DNA from: Candidatus Pelagibacter sp. HIMB1321
GTDB lineage: Bacteria; Pseudomonadota; Alphaproteobacteria; Pelagibacterales; Pelagibacteraceae
Length of the DNA: 64,000 nucleotides
Assembly: GCF_900177485.1 (NCBI RefSeq)
Contig: NZ_LT840186.1
Span: 186,001 to 250,000, forward strand
Direction: 5' to 3'
A model generated the notes under the pieces. It was not told the DNA's origin and searched no databases. It saw nothing but the letters and a program-made list of their open reading frames with translations. The position numbers were made by a program, and so were the translations under genes. Shown piece after piece: positions 1-8,708 of this stretch (position 1 is the first letter of the stretch; the number at the start of each line of letters is the position of its first letter).

Positions 1-1
1 T

Positions 2-445
2 ATAGGAATTTCTGATTATGAAAAAGAATACCTGGTTAGTGCTGTTGAGAAAAGAATAAGAGTTAAATTCCCCAATAAAGCAAGAAAAGTTCTAGGAGGA
101 AAAAGTGCAAAAGCACAAGAATTACTGGAGGAAATATATCAATCTTTAATCAAAGAATTTGATTGGTCGCAAAATAATGTCGGGAATAAAGTTAAAGTAT
201 GTGGGAGTATGATTAGTGGTAAAGAGTTTGTCTGTTGGTATATTTCTTACAAAAATAATGATGGTTATTCTACAGGGTTACATTTTAGACAAAAAAAGGC
301 AGAGGATGATCCTTATTTAGATGTAGATTATAGAAAAGTAGGGAACGAATATGAAAAGGATAGAGAAGTTAAAACATTTCCTGTTCAATTTAAAGATGAA
401 GCTATAAATCTTTTTAGAGATTACTTGAGAAAAGTAATTAAATGA
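2..445 (+). CDS. Unrecognised protein, C-terminal part (cut by window edge)
   Basis: An open reading frame runs from the left edge to a TGA at 443-445, giving at least 147 residues without a start, so the gene begins outside the window. The visible part is hydrophilic, rich in Lys, Glu and Tyr, with no membrane segment. I recognise no family. It contains a stretch reading roughly YISYKNNDGYSTGLHFRQKK and ends in a basic helix-like tail. It converges on the HNH nuclease gene with only two bases between the stops, so it borders the defence operon and may belong to the same accessory island. That role is inference from position only. An internal ATG at 209 exists, but the frame is open and protein-like upstream of it, so I do not take it as the start. 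Confidence 0.6.
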   Translation: MGISDYEKEYLVSAVEKRIRVKFPNKARKVLGGKSAKAQELLEEIYQSLIKEFDWSQNNVGNKVKVCGSMISGKEFVCWYISYKNNDGYSTGLHFRQKKAEDDPYLDVDYRKVGNEYEKDREVKTFPVQFKDEAINLFRDYLRKVIK

Positions 446-447
446 AG

Positions 448-1461
448 TTATTTCTCAAGTGATAGACTGTTAATGTTGCACCAATTTTGTAAAGACTGTT
501 TATTAGGATGATAATTTGAGTTAACAGGAAGTTTTATTCTAGATCCATTAAAATCCTTGTAAGTAAGAGAGTTTTTAGCTTTATCATTTAATATTACTTT
601 ATACTCACTGTCTATTCCAAGAAGACCTTGTGTCCACAATTTATGAATATCCGCTCTTAATGGAATTCCATTATTTATATTATTAGACTCTACATTTTTA
701 TATGGCTCAATATGGTTTGCTTCAATTGACTCAATTAAATCAGAATTTGTTACACAACATCTGTTTGAGTATGCGCTTAATACTTTTATTCTAAAATTTT
801 GTTGTCCTTGTCTTATTTTTGAAGTTGATTGATTGTTTGTGTTAGGAGTATTATTTTCTATAGTTTTATCATTTTCAACATTATTTACTATAATTTTTGC
901 TGATGTAATTTCCTCATATAATCTGATTAAAAATTTAAAATCTTTTTCTAAAGAATTACTTGAGTTAAGTAATTTTGAATAAATTTCACCACTGTTGTTT
1001 CTACTGGTAAGTGTGTGACTTAAATTTTTAAAAATTTCTTTAAATAAATTATGTTCAGTTGAAATTAAAAAAGCTTCAATTTCATATTCCCCCCCTGCAA
1101 TATCAAATAAAATTAATAATGGAGTGCCAAATGAGTTCATCATATTAATTTTATAATAATAAACTATGGTATCTCTTAGAGACGCTTCAACTTCATCACT
1201 CCCAGATCTAAATTTTGGGCTCCTTAATGAACCATCAGGATTAGTAATTGGATCGTTGATAAAAGATGTAATTATCTCAGTTTTTTTTTCTTTTCCAAAA
1301 AAAATATTTAATTTTGTTTTAATTGAAATTCTTTTTTTCCAATTATTAATAAAATTTTGAGCATATCCTATATGAGTAATATGACCATCAGTAAGCCCAA
1401 GTTCAGCTTTTGAAACTGTCTTATAAGAGATATTTCTAATTATCCTCATTGAACCAACCAT
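448..1461 (-). CDS. HNH endonuclease of a restriction-modification operon
   Basis: Predicted nuclease of 337 residues. The C-terminal part (about 224-290) has an HNH_2-type core: a Cys-containing YSNRCCVTNS segment, then EANHIEPY with His250, an Asn-Gly pair at 264-265, and His273 in DIHKLWTQGLLGID. These are the expected metal and general-base positions. Residues 1-190 form a separate domain I cannot classify, probably DNA recognition or binding. An Asn/Thr-rich linker at about 195-220 separates the two. It is the last gene of the minus-strand Z1 operon. Its start overlaps the end of the preceding methyltransferase gene by 26 bases, or 14 if the second Met (MRIIRN) is used, which suggests translational coupling. 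The likely role is the cutting subunit protected against by the two adjacent methyltransferases; this is inferred from context. Confidence 0.85.
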   Translation of the reverse strand: MVGSMRIIRNISYKTVSKAELGLTDGHITHIGYAQNFINNWKKRISIKTKLNIFFGKEKKTEIITSFINDPITNPDGSLRSPKFRSGSDEVEASLRDTIVYYYKINMMNSFGTPLLILFDIAGGEYEIEAFLISTEHNLFKEIFKNLSHTLTSRNNSGEIYSKLLNSSNSLEKDFKFLIRLYEEITSAKIIVNNVENDKTIENNTPNTNNQSTSKIRQGQQNFRIKVLSAYSNRCCVTNSDLIESIEANHIEPYKNVESNNINNGIPLRADIHKLWTQGLLGIDSEYKVILNDKAKNSLTYKDFNGSRIKLPVNSNYHPNKQSLQNWCNINSLSLEK

Positions 1462-2485
1462 AATTAATTAAATGAGTAATTATAGCTTTTACCACATTTG
1501 TGGTTACTGAGTTTCCAGCTTGCATATAAAGTTGTGTATCAGATATATCATTTAGTTTTGCATTATTATAAAATTTAGTTGGAAACCCTTGAAGTTTCAA
1601 TGCTTCTAAAGGTGTTAATTTCCTAATCCATTTTAATTTTTTATCATTGTTGATAAATTTATTTGAGTAATAATTATCTTGGTTAGCTCTATGCATTTTA
1701 ACCATGGTCCTTGTCAAAGGTCTGGCAATTTCAAGGTCTATTTCTGATTTTGAATAATATCCTCCAGTTCCATGTTTTAAGATAGTTTTTAGTATCTTGT
1801 TTGATAGAATATATTTTTTATCTACTTTCTTATCTAAAATTGTTTTGGTGGTTATATTTTTTTTAGATATAGAAGGAACTTCTGTAGGATATTTTTTTTC
1901 TAATTTTTTTAATGAACCATAAATGTAAACTCTTCTACGTGTTTGAGGAACACCATAGTGTTTACTATCAAGAACCCACCAATTAACATCATATCCTTCT
2001 TTTTGTAATGATGAGATTATAAATGAAAATGTTTTTTTATTATCAATTGTTAATAATCTTTTAACATTTTCTAATAAAAAATAATTTGGTTTAATTGAAT
2101 TCAACAATGCTAAAATATCAAAAAAAAGTGCACCTCTTTCATCATCCAATCCTCTCTGCTTACCCATTGAGCTAAAAGATTGACATGGAAAACCTGCCAT
2201 AAGAAAATCAAATTTTGGTATTATTTTTTTTATTAATTTAGATTTTTTAATTGAATTATAATTTTGATAATTACAAAATTCTTTAGTTGGTGATGTTATT
2301 TTTTTAATATCATCTATAAAATAATTATTTTTAATATCAAAATTAGAGCTATAAGTTTTTTGACAATATTTATCGATCTCTGACCATCCAATTGTTTTAA
2401 ACTTAATATTATTTTTTTCTGAGATTTTTTCAGTTGCAAGTCTAAAACCCCCAATACCTGCAAATAAATCAAAACACCTAATCAT
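1436..2485 (-). CDS. DNA cytosine-C5 methyltransferase (first of tandem pair by position)
   Basis: Complete m5C methyltransferase of 349 residues. It shows motif I FDLFAGIGGF near the N terminus, motif IV GFPCQSF with the catalytic Cys, motif VI ENVKRL, motif VIII QTRRRVYIYG, then LTPLEALKLQGFP and the C-terminal motif X AGNSVTTNVV. It transfers a methyl group from S-adenosylmethionine to cytosine in a specific DNA site. I place the start at the ATG ending at 2485 (MIRCFDLF). That start overlaps the upstream methyltransferase stop by 8 bases and puts motif I at the usual distance from the N terminus. An in-frame ATG 60 bases upstream would add a hydrophobic stretch encoded inside the neighbour's conserved motif X. 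The protein is only distantly similar to the adjacent methyltransferase, so the pair is not a recent duplication. Confidence 0.93.
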   Translation of the reverse strand: MIRCFDLFAGIGGFRLATEKISEKNNIKFKTIGWSEIDKYCQKTYSSNFDIKNNYFIDDIKKITSPTKEFCNYQNYNSIKKSKLIKKIIPKFDFLMAGFPCQSFSSMGKQRGLDDERGALFFDILALLNSIKPNYFLLENVKRLLTIDNKKTFSFIISSLQKEGYDVNWWVLDSKHYGVPQTRRRVYIYGSLKKLEKKYPTEVPSISKKNITTKTILDKKVDKKYILSNKILKTILKHGTGGYYSKSEIDLEIARPLTRTMVKMHRANQDNYYSNKFINNDKKLKWIRKLTPLEALKLQGFPTKFYNNAKLNDISDTQLYMQAGNSVTTNVVKAIITHLINYGWFNEDN

Positions 2486-3617
2486 TAATTTGTTCAATAG
2501 CCATACATAAATATTTAGACAACAAAGGTGGAACAGCATTGCCAATTTGTGCGTAACACTGGCTTATTGTTCCTTCAAAAAAATAATCATCTGGGAAGCT
2601 TTGAATTCTAGCAGCTTCTCTTGGAGTTAAACCTCTTGATTGGGTAGGGTGTATATACATATTGCAGTCAAATTTCATATGAGAGGTAATGGTTTTTGAA
2701 ACCTTCTTATTATCAAGTTTATAGTATTTATCTTTAAATATATTATTTCTACTTTTGTAAGGCATAATATTTTTTATACTGCTATGTGTAGAATTTTCAC
2801 CTTGCGGTAACTTTGAAAAAATTTCTATATCTCTAGGATTGTTGTACCTAGCTTTGTGATTATAGATATATTTTATCTTTTTATTATTGTTTATATTTTT
2901 TAGATAACTGTTTGATTTATAATGTTTTATTTTTTCTACGTTTAATCCAGACTCATAATATTCATTAAATCTATCATTCTTAATTTTTTTAGATTTAAGT
3001 GATCTTAAATTATATAAAGCATCCTCTAATACTGATTGTCTACAATCTATCTTAAAATTATCGAGCAAAGAAAAAAATTTTTTTATTTTGTGTTTAGCAT
3101 TATATTTTTTTTGGACTGCAAAAAAAAATACTCTCTTTCTATTTTGTGGTATACCAAAATCACTAGCCTGTAAAACTCTGAAATCTCCTAAATAATTTAA
3201 ATTTTCCAATTTATTCAATATATCTTTAGCTTTATTTTTAATACCTATTACGTTTTCAATTAATATGAACTTTGGTTTAATAATTTTTGCAAATTCTAAA
3301 AAATATTTATAAAGGTCATTTCTAGGATCGTTTAGAATATTTTGTCTATTAGCAGTACTAAAACCTTGGCAAGGTGGGCCACCCATCAGAAGATCAATTT
3401 TATTTTTAAATTTATTATATTTAGTATTTTTTATAATTTTTTTGATATCATCATTAACAATTTTATCTTTAATCAATGGAAAATTTTTTTTTAGAGTTTC
3501 AATTGAATTTTTATCAATGTCTACTGCAAGTTTAAGATCATGTTTTCTATTTTTAAAAGAAAAAGATAACCCTCCGGCCCCACAAAAAATATCTATAAAA
3601 TTAATTTTTTTCATCAT
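2478..3617 (-). CDS. DNA cytosine-C5 methyltransferase (second of tandem pair by position)
   Basis: m5C methyltransferase of 379 residues, encoded upstream of the other methyltransferase in transcription order. Motifs are all present: IDIFCGAGGLSFSF (I), GGPPCQGFSTANR with the catalytic Cys (IV), ENVIGI (VI), QNRKRVFFFAV (VIII), a variable target-recognition region at about 190-310, LTPREAARIQSFPDDYFF (IX) and AQIGNAVPPLLSKYL (X). It follows the DUF4420 gene after a 38-base gap. Two different C5 enzymes beside one nuclease often mean that the two strands of an asymmetric site are methylated separately, or that two sites are modified. That inference is from family knowledge; the target sequence cannot be read from the DNA. 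Confidence 0.93.
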   Translation of the reverse strand: MMKKINFIDIFCGAGGLSFSFKNRKHDLKLAVDIDKNSIETLKKNFPLIKDKIVNDDIKKIIKNTKYNKFKNKIDLLMGGPPCQGFSTANRQNILNDPRNDLYKYFLEFAKIIKPKFILIENVIGIKNKAKDILNKLENLNYLGDFRVLQASDFGIPQNRKRVFFFAVQKKYNAKHKIKKFFSLLDNFKIDCRQSVLEDALYNLRSLKSKKIKNDRFNEYYESGLNVEKIKHYKSNSYLKNINNNKKIKYIYNHKARYNNPRDIEIFSKLPQGENSTHSSIKNIMPYKSRNNIFKDKYYKLDNKKVSKTITSHMKFDCNMYIHPTQSRGLTPREAARIQSFPDDYFFEGTISQCYAQIGNAVPPLLSKYLCMAIEQIND

Positions 3618-3655
3618 TTAACTCTTATATGGAAAAAATTATTAAAAACTATAAA

Positions 3656-4657
3656 TTAAAGAATATCTAAAAACCCACTATCACAATTAAATTTCTTGAT
3701 TCTTTCTACGTCAATTGAAAACGATACATCACAGATACCTTCGTTTAAATCTTCCTTATGTATTGTTGGAAAACCATTCTTTAATTTATAAAAATTGTTT
3801 GAAACAATTTCGTATTTTGTTTCATAATTTTTTTTATGAATTTCAAAAAAACCGTAAGAGTTAAGTTTTTGATCAAAAAGATTAGAAATTTCAATATTAT
3901 CAACACAATAATCTCTTAATTCATCTATTAGTTCTATTAAACTTAAACCCTTAAGATTATTTTCAATCTCTGCACAACCAAAATACAGATTTTGATAAAA
4001 TTTGTAATTTATTTGATCTAAATTATTAATTTTAATTTTTCTGTTTTTTTTTGAAAAAGTTTTTATTTCTAATAAGAATTTTAAAAATTTAAAATCATGA
4101 ATTCCACCTTCAGGACCGTACCAGTTTGATAAAATAGTTTTAAAGTCAAATTTTTTTAAAAGTATCTTTATAAAATGTAATTCACCAATTAATCCCAACT
4201 CCTCTTCTTTACTTAATCCTTCAAATTTTTCATCTTCAAAAAATTTTTTCCAACTATTTAATAAGTTTATTATAATATTTAACGAAAACATTGGATCATC
4301 AATCTCATATATCGCAGTTATAATTTTTTTAAGAAGATTTCCGTAAGCATCTAAAAAGGAATTATTCTTTAGATAGATAGAAAAAATCATAATATTTTTA
4401 TCTTCTGGATCATTTTCAAATGAAACTTTTATGCCTTTTGTTTCTTTAAATTCAGTTGAAATATTTTTTATTTTAGTTTTATTGAATATAAAATCGACTG
4501 ACTTAAGATTGTTTTCATAAATTATAGAAGCTCTCATTGGATTTTTGGAATCTATGAATATATTTCTGGAATATTTTCCGGGACTTTTTATTTCAGACTG
4601 AATTATTTTCCAGGTTTCAATTATTTTTTGAAATTCAAATTTCATTTTCAAATTCAT
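3656..4657 (-). CDS. DUF4420 PD-(D/E)XK nuclease-fold protein
   Basis: Protein of 333 residues matching the DUF4420 group of the PD-(D/E)XK nuclease fold. The diagnostic region is a helix with LGLIGEL (Glu159), then WYGPEGGIHDF with Asp188, then LLEIKT giving Glu197 and Lys199, followed by a polar segment ending in DQINYKF. Together these are the expected E, D, ExK metal-binding set, so the site looks intact. The family typically sits next to Z1-domain ATPases and DNA methyltransferases in restriction-modification-like operons, as here. The start overlaps the Z1 stop by 23 bases, or 11 if the second Met (MKFEF) is used. It may be a DNA-cleaving or DNA-binding partner of the Z1 protein. The biochemical role of the family is not settled to my knowledge. 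Confidence 0.85.
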   Translation of the reverse strand: MNLKMKFEFQKIIETWKIIQSEIKSPGKYSRNIFIDSKNPMRASIIYENNLKSVDFIFNKTKIKNISTEFKETKGIKVSFENDPEDKNIMIFSIYLKNNSFLDAYGNLLKKIITAIYEIDDPMFSLNIIINLLNSWKKFFEDEKFEGLSKEEELGLIGELHFIKILLKKFDFKTILSNWYGPEGGIHDFKFLKFLLEIKTFSKKNRKIKINNLDQINYKFYQNLYFGCAEIENNLKGLSLIELIDELRDYCVDNIEISNLFDQKLNSYGFFEIHKKNYETKYEIVSNNFYKLKNGFPTIHKEDLNEGICDVSFSIDVERIKKFNCDSGFLDIL

Positions 4658-7600
4658 GCTCTGAATATACTGAATTAACTCTATACTCTACAGCAGCTTT
4701 ATCACCCATTTTTGAAAATGGAAAACTAATTTGAAAACCTATTAGAGGGTGTTTGGTTATATGATTAGTATCAATTTTATTAATATCCTTATGACCTTCT
4801 ACAAAATGGTCTTTACAATTTTTTTCACAATCTTTGTTGCAATTTTTATAGCCTTTAAATTTTTTATAGGAAGATAAATTTGTTATCCCAAAAATAGGAT
4901 ATATATTTAATAAGCCTTTCTTTTCACTTCTATGATATCTAGCAAATCCTCTTTTTGCTGCAGTAATAGTTTGCTCTTCAGTTTCTGAGTTATGTGTTTT
5001 TTTAAAATTTTCTAAACTTTTTTTATATTCTTCAATCTCATTTTCATTTAAACCAAGAAGTTCATCAGATGGTTGTGTGATAACTTTTAAACTTACTTTA
5101 TCTTTATTTCTTTGGTTTGATGGAGTTCTTAATAATAATTCAGTATCATATTTACCAGATATGCTAATATTTTTTCCGGACGAGCCACTTGCATGCAAGC
5201 AGATAGTCCAATCATTTAGCTCTCCATATTGATTTAAATTTTCTATATATCTTGAAAATTGTGATGTACTTAAACTTCTTGCCTCCAGAAATCGTTTGTA
5301 TGAATTTAGAAATCTTATTACTTGATTAGATTCTATATTTTTCCACAGATATATATTTTTCCAACTATGTAAGCCATTATCAAATTTTCCAGAAATAACA
5401 GGCTCTTTAATAGAGTTTAATAGTTTTTCTGTAGCAAAATAGTTTGACTCAATTACCTCATCTTTGTTCACAAAGGTTACAATTTCTTCGACTTCTTGAG
5501 AGAAAGAGGTTTGCTCTACTCTTGAATGTCTCATCTTAGTTTTAGCCGTAATGATTAAATTAGGATTAGTTCTTACTTTCAAACCAAATTCAGCTGGTGT
5601 TGATCCTTGTTCAGCCATGATCCTAAATGTGTTTCTAAGTTCTTCCGTTGCAACTGATATATGAAAAAACCATCTGATTACATTGTCAGTTGTATATAAT
5701 CTGCATAGATCTTCATAACCCATTCTGTATCCGAACCATCTTCCCATCTGCATTAATGTGTCATACATAGGCATCTTAGCTGAACGTAAGAAATAACTTA
5801 TGCTTAAACCTTCAAGAGTTAAACCTCTTGACAGTTTATCACCACCTATGACAATGGTATGTAATCCAAAACCATTTTGATTTTTAAAACTTCTATAATC
5901 TAAAATGTCATTTTTAGAACCATTTAAAACTTTAATATTTTGACAAACTTGATTTATTACAAAATCCATATTTCTTTTATCTTTTATTAACTCATCCCAT
6001 GTGGGATATTTTTCCTCAGTAGTATTCTTGTGAATATAAAATTTTTCTTCCCAAATTTTTTTAAATTGTTCTATAGTTTCATTGTATTTGGTATTTTGAA
6101 TATTAGTTCGATTTCTTAATAAAAAGAGATAATCATTAACTTGTTTAAAAACCAGATTTTGTACATCAACAAATTTAGTCACATGAATAAGCATTGACTT
6201 TGCGTCCTCAACATACCCTCTATAATTTCTGCAAGCACATGTTAGAATGAATGAAATTATAGCCTCCTTTAAGGATGGAGGAATATCAACCTCAGGATCA
6301 TTTTTGTTATTATATTCTGGTTGATGATATCGGTTATGTCTAGGTGGCAACCAACCTTCGTTACAATCTGGATCATCTGGGTAAAGAGAGCTATCTTCTA
6401 CTATTTCAAAAAAATGATTATCTTCAATTTCTCTATCTTGAACTTCTTCACCGTCTACAACTTCAGTATTAAATATTTTTTCTAAACCAACATGGTTGGA
6501 AGGCACAGGTAAATCTATAATATAATCTTTAGGAAAAAGATCTAAACCTTCTTCCTTAGTTTGCGCTTGATTGTGTATAAATATATTAGCAAATGGGGTT
6601 GCAGTGTAGCCAATATAAACTTTCTTATTAAAAATGTTCAATAAAGTTCTTATTAATCGATTTATAGTTTTAGGATCATAATCAGGATCAAATTTTCCCT
6701 CTTCATTAATTAATTGTTCACCCGTATCTACAGATCCATTATCAACCTCGTCATCAATTACTAGTATGGGTTCATCCTTAATAAATGGAGGAAACGAGGA
6801 AAAATGTCCTCGAATTTTAAATGGCCTTTTATCAATAGTAACACCATGAACTTTTGGAGAGCTTAAATAATAAGTAATTAATTTTTCTAAAACTGTTTTA
6901 TTTTTTTTTACTATAAAAATAGAAACATTTTCTTCTGAATAGAAGTTGGCATGCTCAGATGCTCTAGTACTAAAATCACCATTTAATTTACTATTAGTTC
7001 CACAATTTATAATTGGTAGTTTATATTTTAATCTTTTTTTTGCTAATGGGCCGTTATAGATTTGTGTTCCAAGAGAACTTGCTTGTGTATCATAAGCTAA
7101 AAAACCTTCATCGACTCTTATTTGAGTTTGTTGTCTTAAATTATTATTTAGGCCAGACAAAACAACAATTTGTTTATAACCAGCATCGGCAGCTTTATTT
7201 AAAAATCCAATGAAATTTGATGTTTTTCCAGATTGAACACTGCCTACTACTAATCCTCTTGAGTCCCATGAACCACCTCTTTGTGGATCCTCAATATTCT
7301 TCATCATTAAATCAGTTGTCTTATCCATTGCTGACACTGCATCAACTGAATATTGGAGATCATTCTTTATATATTCACGATAGGTTTCCCAGTAAGGTCT
7401 ATACTTATTTGGGTCATACCATTCTTGATGATCACTTTTACCCCTTATGATTGAATGAGATGAACTTTTAACTGTAAATGCTTCTAATAACTGAAGTATT
7501 AATTTATCTTTATATTCATAGTTTTTTGGTTGCTTAAAAAATCGAAGAGCATCTTCAACTGCTTGGATTATTTTCTTCTTAGATAGATCGTCTGGAGTAA

Positions 7601-7667
7601 CAACCTCTATATTAGATACACAAGCACTATAGAGTTTATCATAAATAGAAGTTTTTAAACTATTCAT
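4635..7667 (-). CDS. Z1-domain superfamily II ATPase of a defence operon
   Basis: Large protein of 1010 residues with the full Z1 signature. There is a Walker A loop GSVQSGKTS at 142-150, a long central part with the Walker B-like DDEVDN at 305-310, GYTATPFAN at 353-361 (motif III-like), and the defining GGDKLSRGLTLEG at 608-620 with DTLMQMGRWFGYR at 636-648, which carries the arginine fingers. Z1 proteins are predicted helicase-like DNA-dependent ATPases in restriction-modification operons. This is the first gene of the operon and ends inside the start of the DUF4420 gene. Near the C terminus (943-954) there is a Cys-x3-Cys-x3-Cys-x2-His cluster that looks like an added metal site. No MORC/Hsp90-type ATPase gene, a common partner, is present in this window. 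Confidence 0.93.
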   Translation of the reverse strand: MNSLKTSIYDKLYSACVSNIEVVTPDDLSKKKIIQAVEDALRFFKQPKNYEYKDKLILQLLEAFTVKSSSHSIIRGKSDHQEWYDPNKYRPYWETYREYIKNDLQYSVDAVSAMDKTTDLMMKNIEDPQRGGSWDSRGLVVGSVQSGKTSNFIGFLNKAADAGYKQIVVLSGLNNNLRQQTQIRVDEGFLAYDTQASSLGTQIYNGPLAKKRLKYKLPIINCGTNSKLNGDFSTRASEHANFYSEENVSIFIVKKNKTVLEKLITYYLSSPKVHGVTIDKRPFKIRGHFSSFPPFIKDEPILVIDDEVDNGSVDTGEQLINEEGKFDPDYDPKTINRLIRTLLNIFNKKVYIGYTATPFANIFIHNQAQTKEEGLDLFPKDYIIDLPVPSNHVGLEKIFNTEVVDGEEVQDREIEDNHFFEIVEDSSLYPDDPDCNEGWLPPRHNRYHQPEYNNKNDPEVDIPPSLKEAIISFILTCACRNYRGYVEDAKSMLIHVTKFVDVQNLVFKQVNDYLFLLRNRTNIQNTKYNETIEQFKKIWEEKFYIHKNTTEEKYPTWDELIKDKRNMDFVINQVCQNIKVLNGSKNDILDYRSFKNQNGFGLHTIVIGGDKLSRGLTLEGLSISYFLRSAKMPMYDTLMQMGRWFGYRMGYEDLCRLYTTDNVIRWFFHISVATEELRNTFRIMAEQGSTPAEFGLKVRTNPNLIITAKTKMRHSRVEQTSFSQEVEEIVTFVNKDEVIESNYFATEKLLNSIKEPVISGKFDNGLHSWKNIYLWKNIESNQVIRFLNSYKRFLEARSLSTSQFSRYIENLNQYGELNDWTICLHASGSSGKNISISGKYDTELLLRTPSNQRNKDKVSLKVITQPSDELLGLNENEIEEYKKSLENFKKTHNSETEEQTITAAKRGFARYHRSEKKGLLNIYPIFGITNLSSYKKFKGYKNCNKDCEKNCKDHFVEGHKDINKIDTNHITKHPLIGFQISFPFSKMGDKAAVEYRVNSVYSEHEFENEI

Positions 7668-7767
7668 ATTAAAAAACTAACATGAATTATAATAATATTA
7701 AATATTTAATCTATTTTAAGACACTTTGTGAACATTAATAAACCAAATAAATTTTCTAATTTTAGTT
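7668..7767 (-). promoter_or_regulatory. Probable promoter region of the Z1 defence operon
   Basis: This 100-base divergent spacer must contain the promoters for the Z1 operon and for the secreted-protein gene on the other strand. On the minus strand a perfect TATAAT lies at 7691-7686, 19 to 24 bases before the Z1 start, but no good -35 box is visible at the proper distance. The rest is simple AT-rich DNA. Confidence 0.35.
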
Positions 7768-8304
7768 ATGTCCTTTCTCTTTCGAGTTTTTTTATTTTTT
7801 TCATTATTTTTCCTCACATATGTAAGCGCGAAAGAGGAATGGACAATTAAGAAGTTTAATAATTTGTCCTATGCTCAAGTTACAGGTGAAGTAACTTATG
7901 GAGATCACTTAAGTTTTTTTTTAAGATCTGAGAATAATTGTGAAAAAGTATGGAATACCTTTACAGTTTATACTTATGAAAAACCTGAAGATATTTATGA
8001 TTTAAGATTAAAAAAAATCCCTATCAAGATAAACGGACAGCAATTATTAAGTACTGTTCAAGATATATCACCTTTTTTAATGGGATATAGATTTGTGTTT
8101 AGTTTAGGTCAATTTAATACTGATCAATATATAAATTTTTTAAATGAATTTTACACTGAATTTAATCTATTTGAGATTGAGATAGTTGATGGAGAAAATT
8201 TTAAATCGTCTAAGTATTTTGATATAAAAAAAAATAATTGGGTCTTAGATGATCTTAACAAATCTATAAATCAAGCAAAATTACTCTGTAGAGAATTGTT
8301 GTGA
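7768..8304 (+). CDS. Small exported protein of unknown function
   Basis: Protein of 178 residues with a clear signal peptide: a basic start, a long Phe/Leu-rich core (VFLFFSLFFLTYV) and a probable cleavage after Ser-Ala at about residue 21. The mature part has one Cys near 58 and another near the end, and alternating hydrophobic and polar residues that suggest a beta-rich periplasmic domain. I recognise no family. The gene is transcribed away from the defence operon and its 3' end overlaps the facing gene by 24 bases. Nothing in the sequence ties it to defence. It may simply mark the edge of that block. Confidence 0.65.
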   Translation: MSFLFRVFLFFSLFFLTYVSAKEEWTIKKFNNLSYAQVTGEVTYGDHLSFFLRSENNCEKVWNTFTVYTYEKPEDIYDLRLKKIPIKINGQQLLSTVQDISPFLMGYRFVFSLGQFNTDQYINFLNEFYTEFNLFEIEIVDGENFKSSKYFDIKKNNWVLDDLNKSINQAKLLCRELL

Positions 8305-8646
8305 TTTAGTAGATGAAGTATTAAATACACCACCTACTTGGTGCCAACGGTGGTAATAGATCCTATTTTTCTTTAGAAAATTAGTTAAATGTAATTCATC
8401 AAAATATTCATCATAAAACTGATTAGCAATTACCATTCTAAATTGATTGAAATTAAGTGATTTGTGATTTTGTTCTTTAAATATTTCAATTGATAATGAT
8501 GAAGTGACGTAATTATCATCATAATATTTTTCACAGTATACATAAGCTTTTTTTGTTTCCACCAGTAGACTGATGTAATCTTTTTTAAACTTAAAGATTA
8601 TTTTTTTAACAGCTTCTGCAATATAATTATTAACTATAGGTTCCAA
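8281..8646 (-). CDS. Small protein of unknown function
   Basis: Predicted protein of 121 residues, rich in Tyr, Lys and Asn, with no membrane segment and no family I recognise. The middle (about 25-70) reads like mixed alpha/beta. The C-terminal third contains NRIYYHRWHQVG and a Ser/Thr-rich tail. Its 3' end overlaps the exported-protein gene by 24 bases on the opposite strand, more than most junctions here, so it could be spurious. In favour of it, the frame is open for its whole length, it has a normal start, and the region upstream has an inverted repeat suited to an operator. A small DNA-binding regulator is possible but unproved. Confidence 0.45.
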   Translation of the reverse strand: MEPIVNNYIAEAVKKIIFKFKKDYISLLVETKKAYVYCEKYYDDNYVTSSLSIEIFKEQNHKSLNFNQFRMVIANQFYDEYFDELHLTNFLKKNRIYYHRWHQVGGVFNTSSTKSQQFSTE

Positions 8647-8691
8647 TGTTAGTTATTGTTAACTTGAAAATATGTTTGATTTATGTTTTCG

Positions 8692-8708
8692 AGGTTATTT
8701 AATAACCT
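8692..8708. repeat. Inverted repeat upstream of two divergent genes
   Basis: AGGTTATT-T-AATAACCT is a near-perfect palindrome with 8-base arms around one central base. It is flanked by two copies of the direct repeat CTTGAAAATAT, at 8663-8673 and 8707-8717. It lies 46 bases upstream of the small minus-strand gene and about 50 bases before the promoter of the plus-strand gene. The layout suits a dimeric repressor or activator site. No cognate protein can be named. Confidence 0.4.

Noticed and set aside
423..460. Ten-base inverted repeat (ACTTGAGAAA / TTTCTCAAGT) at the first convergent junction as a bidirectional terminator
   Set aside because: The loop is 18 bases, the stem is AT-rich and no T-run follows on either strand, so it does not meet terminator criteria.
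2486..2545. Twenty-residue N-terminal extension of the methyltransferase at 1436-2485
   Set aside because: It is read out of frame from the motif X region of the neighbouring methyltransferase and is hydrophobic; MIRCFDLF gives the standard N terminus.
7013..7450. Two plus-strand open frames inside the Z1 gene
   Set aside because: They oppose conserved Walker A and neighbouring motifs of Z1 and have no recognisable content.
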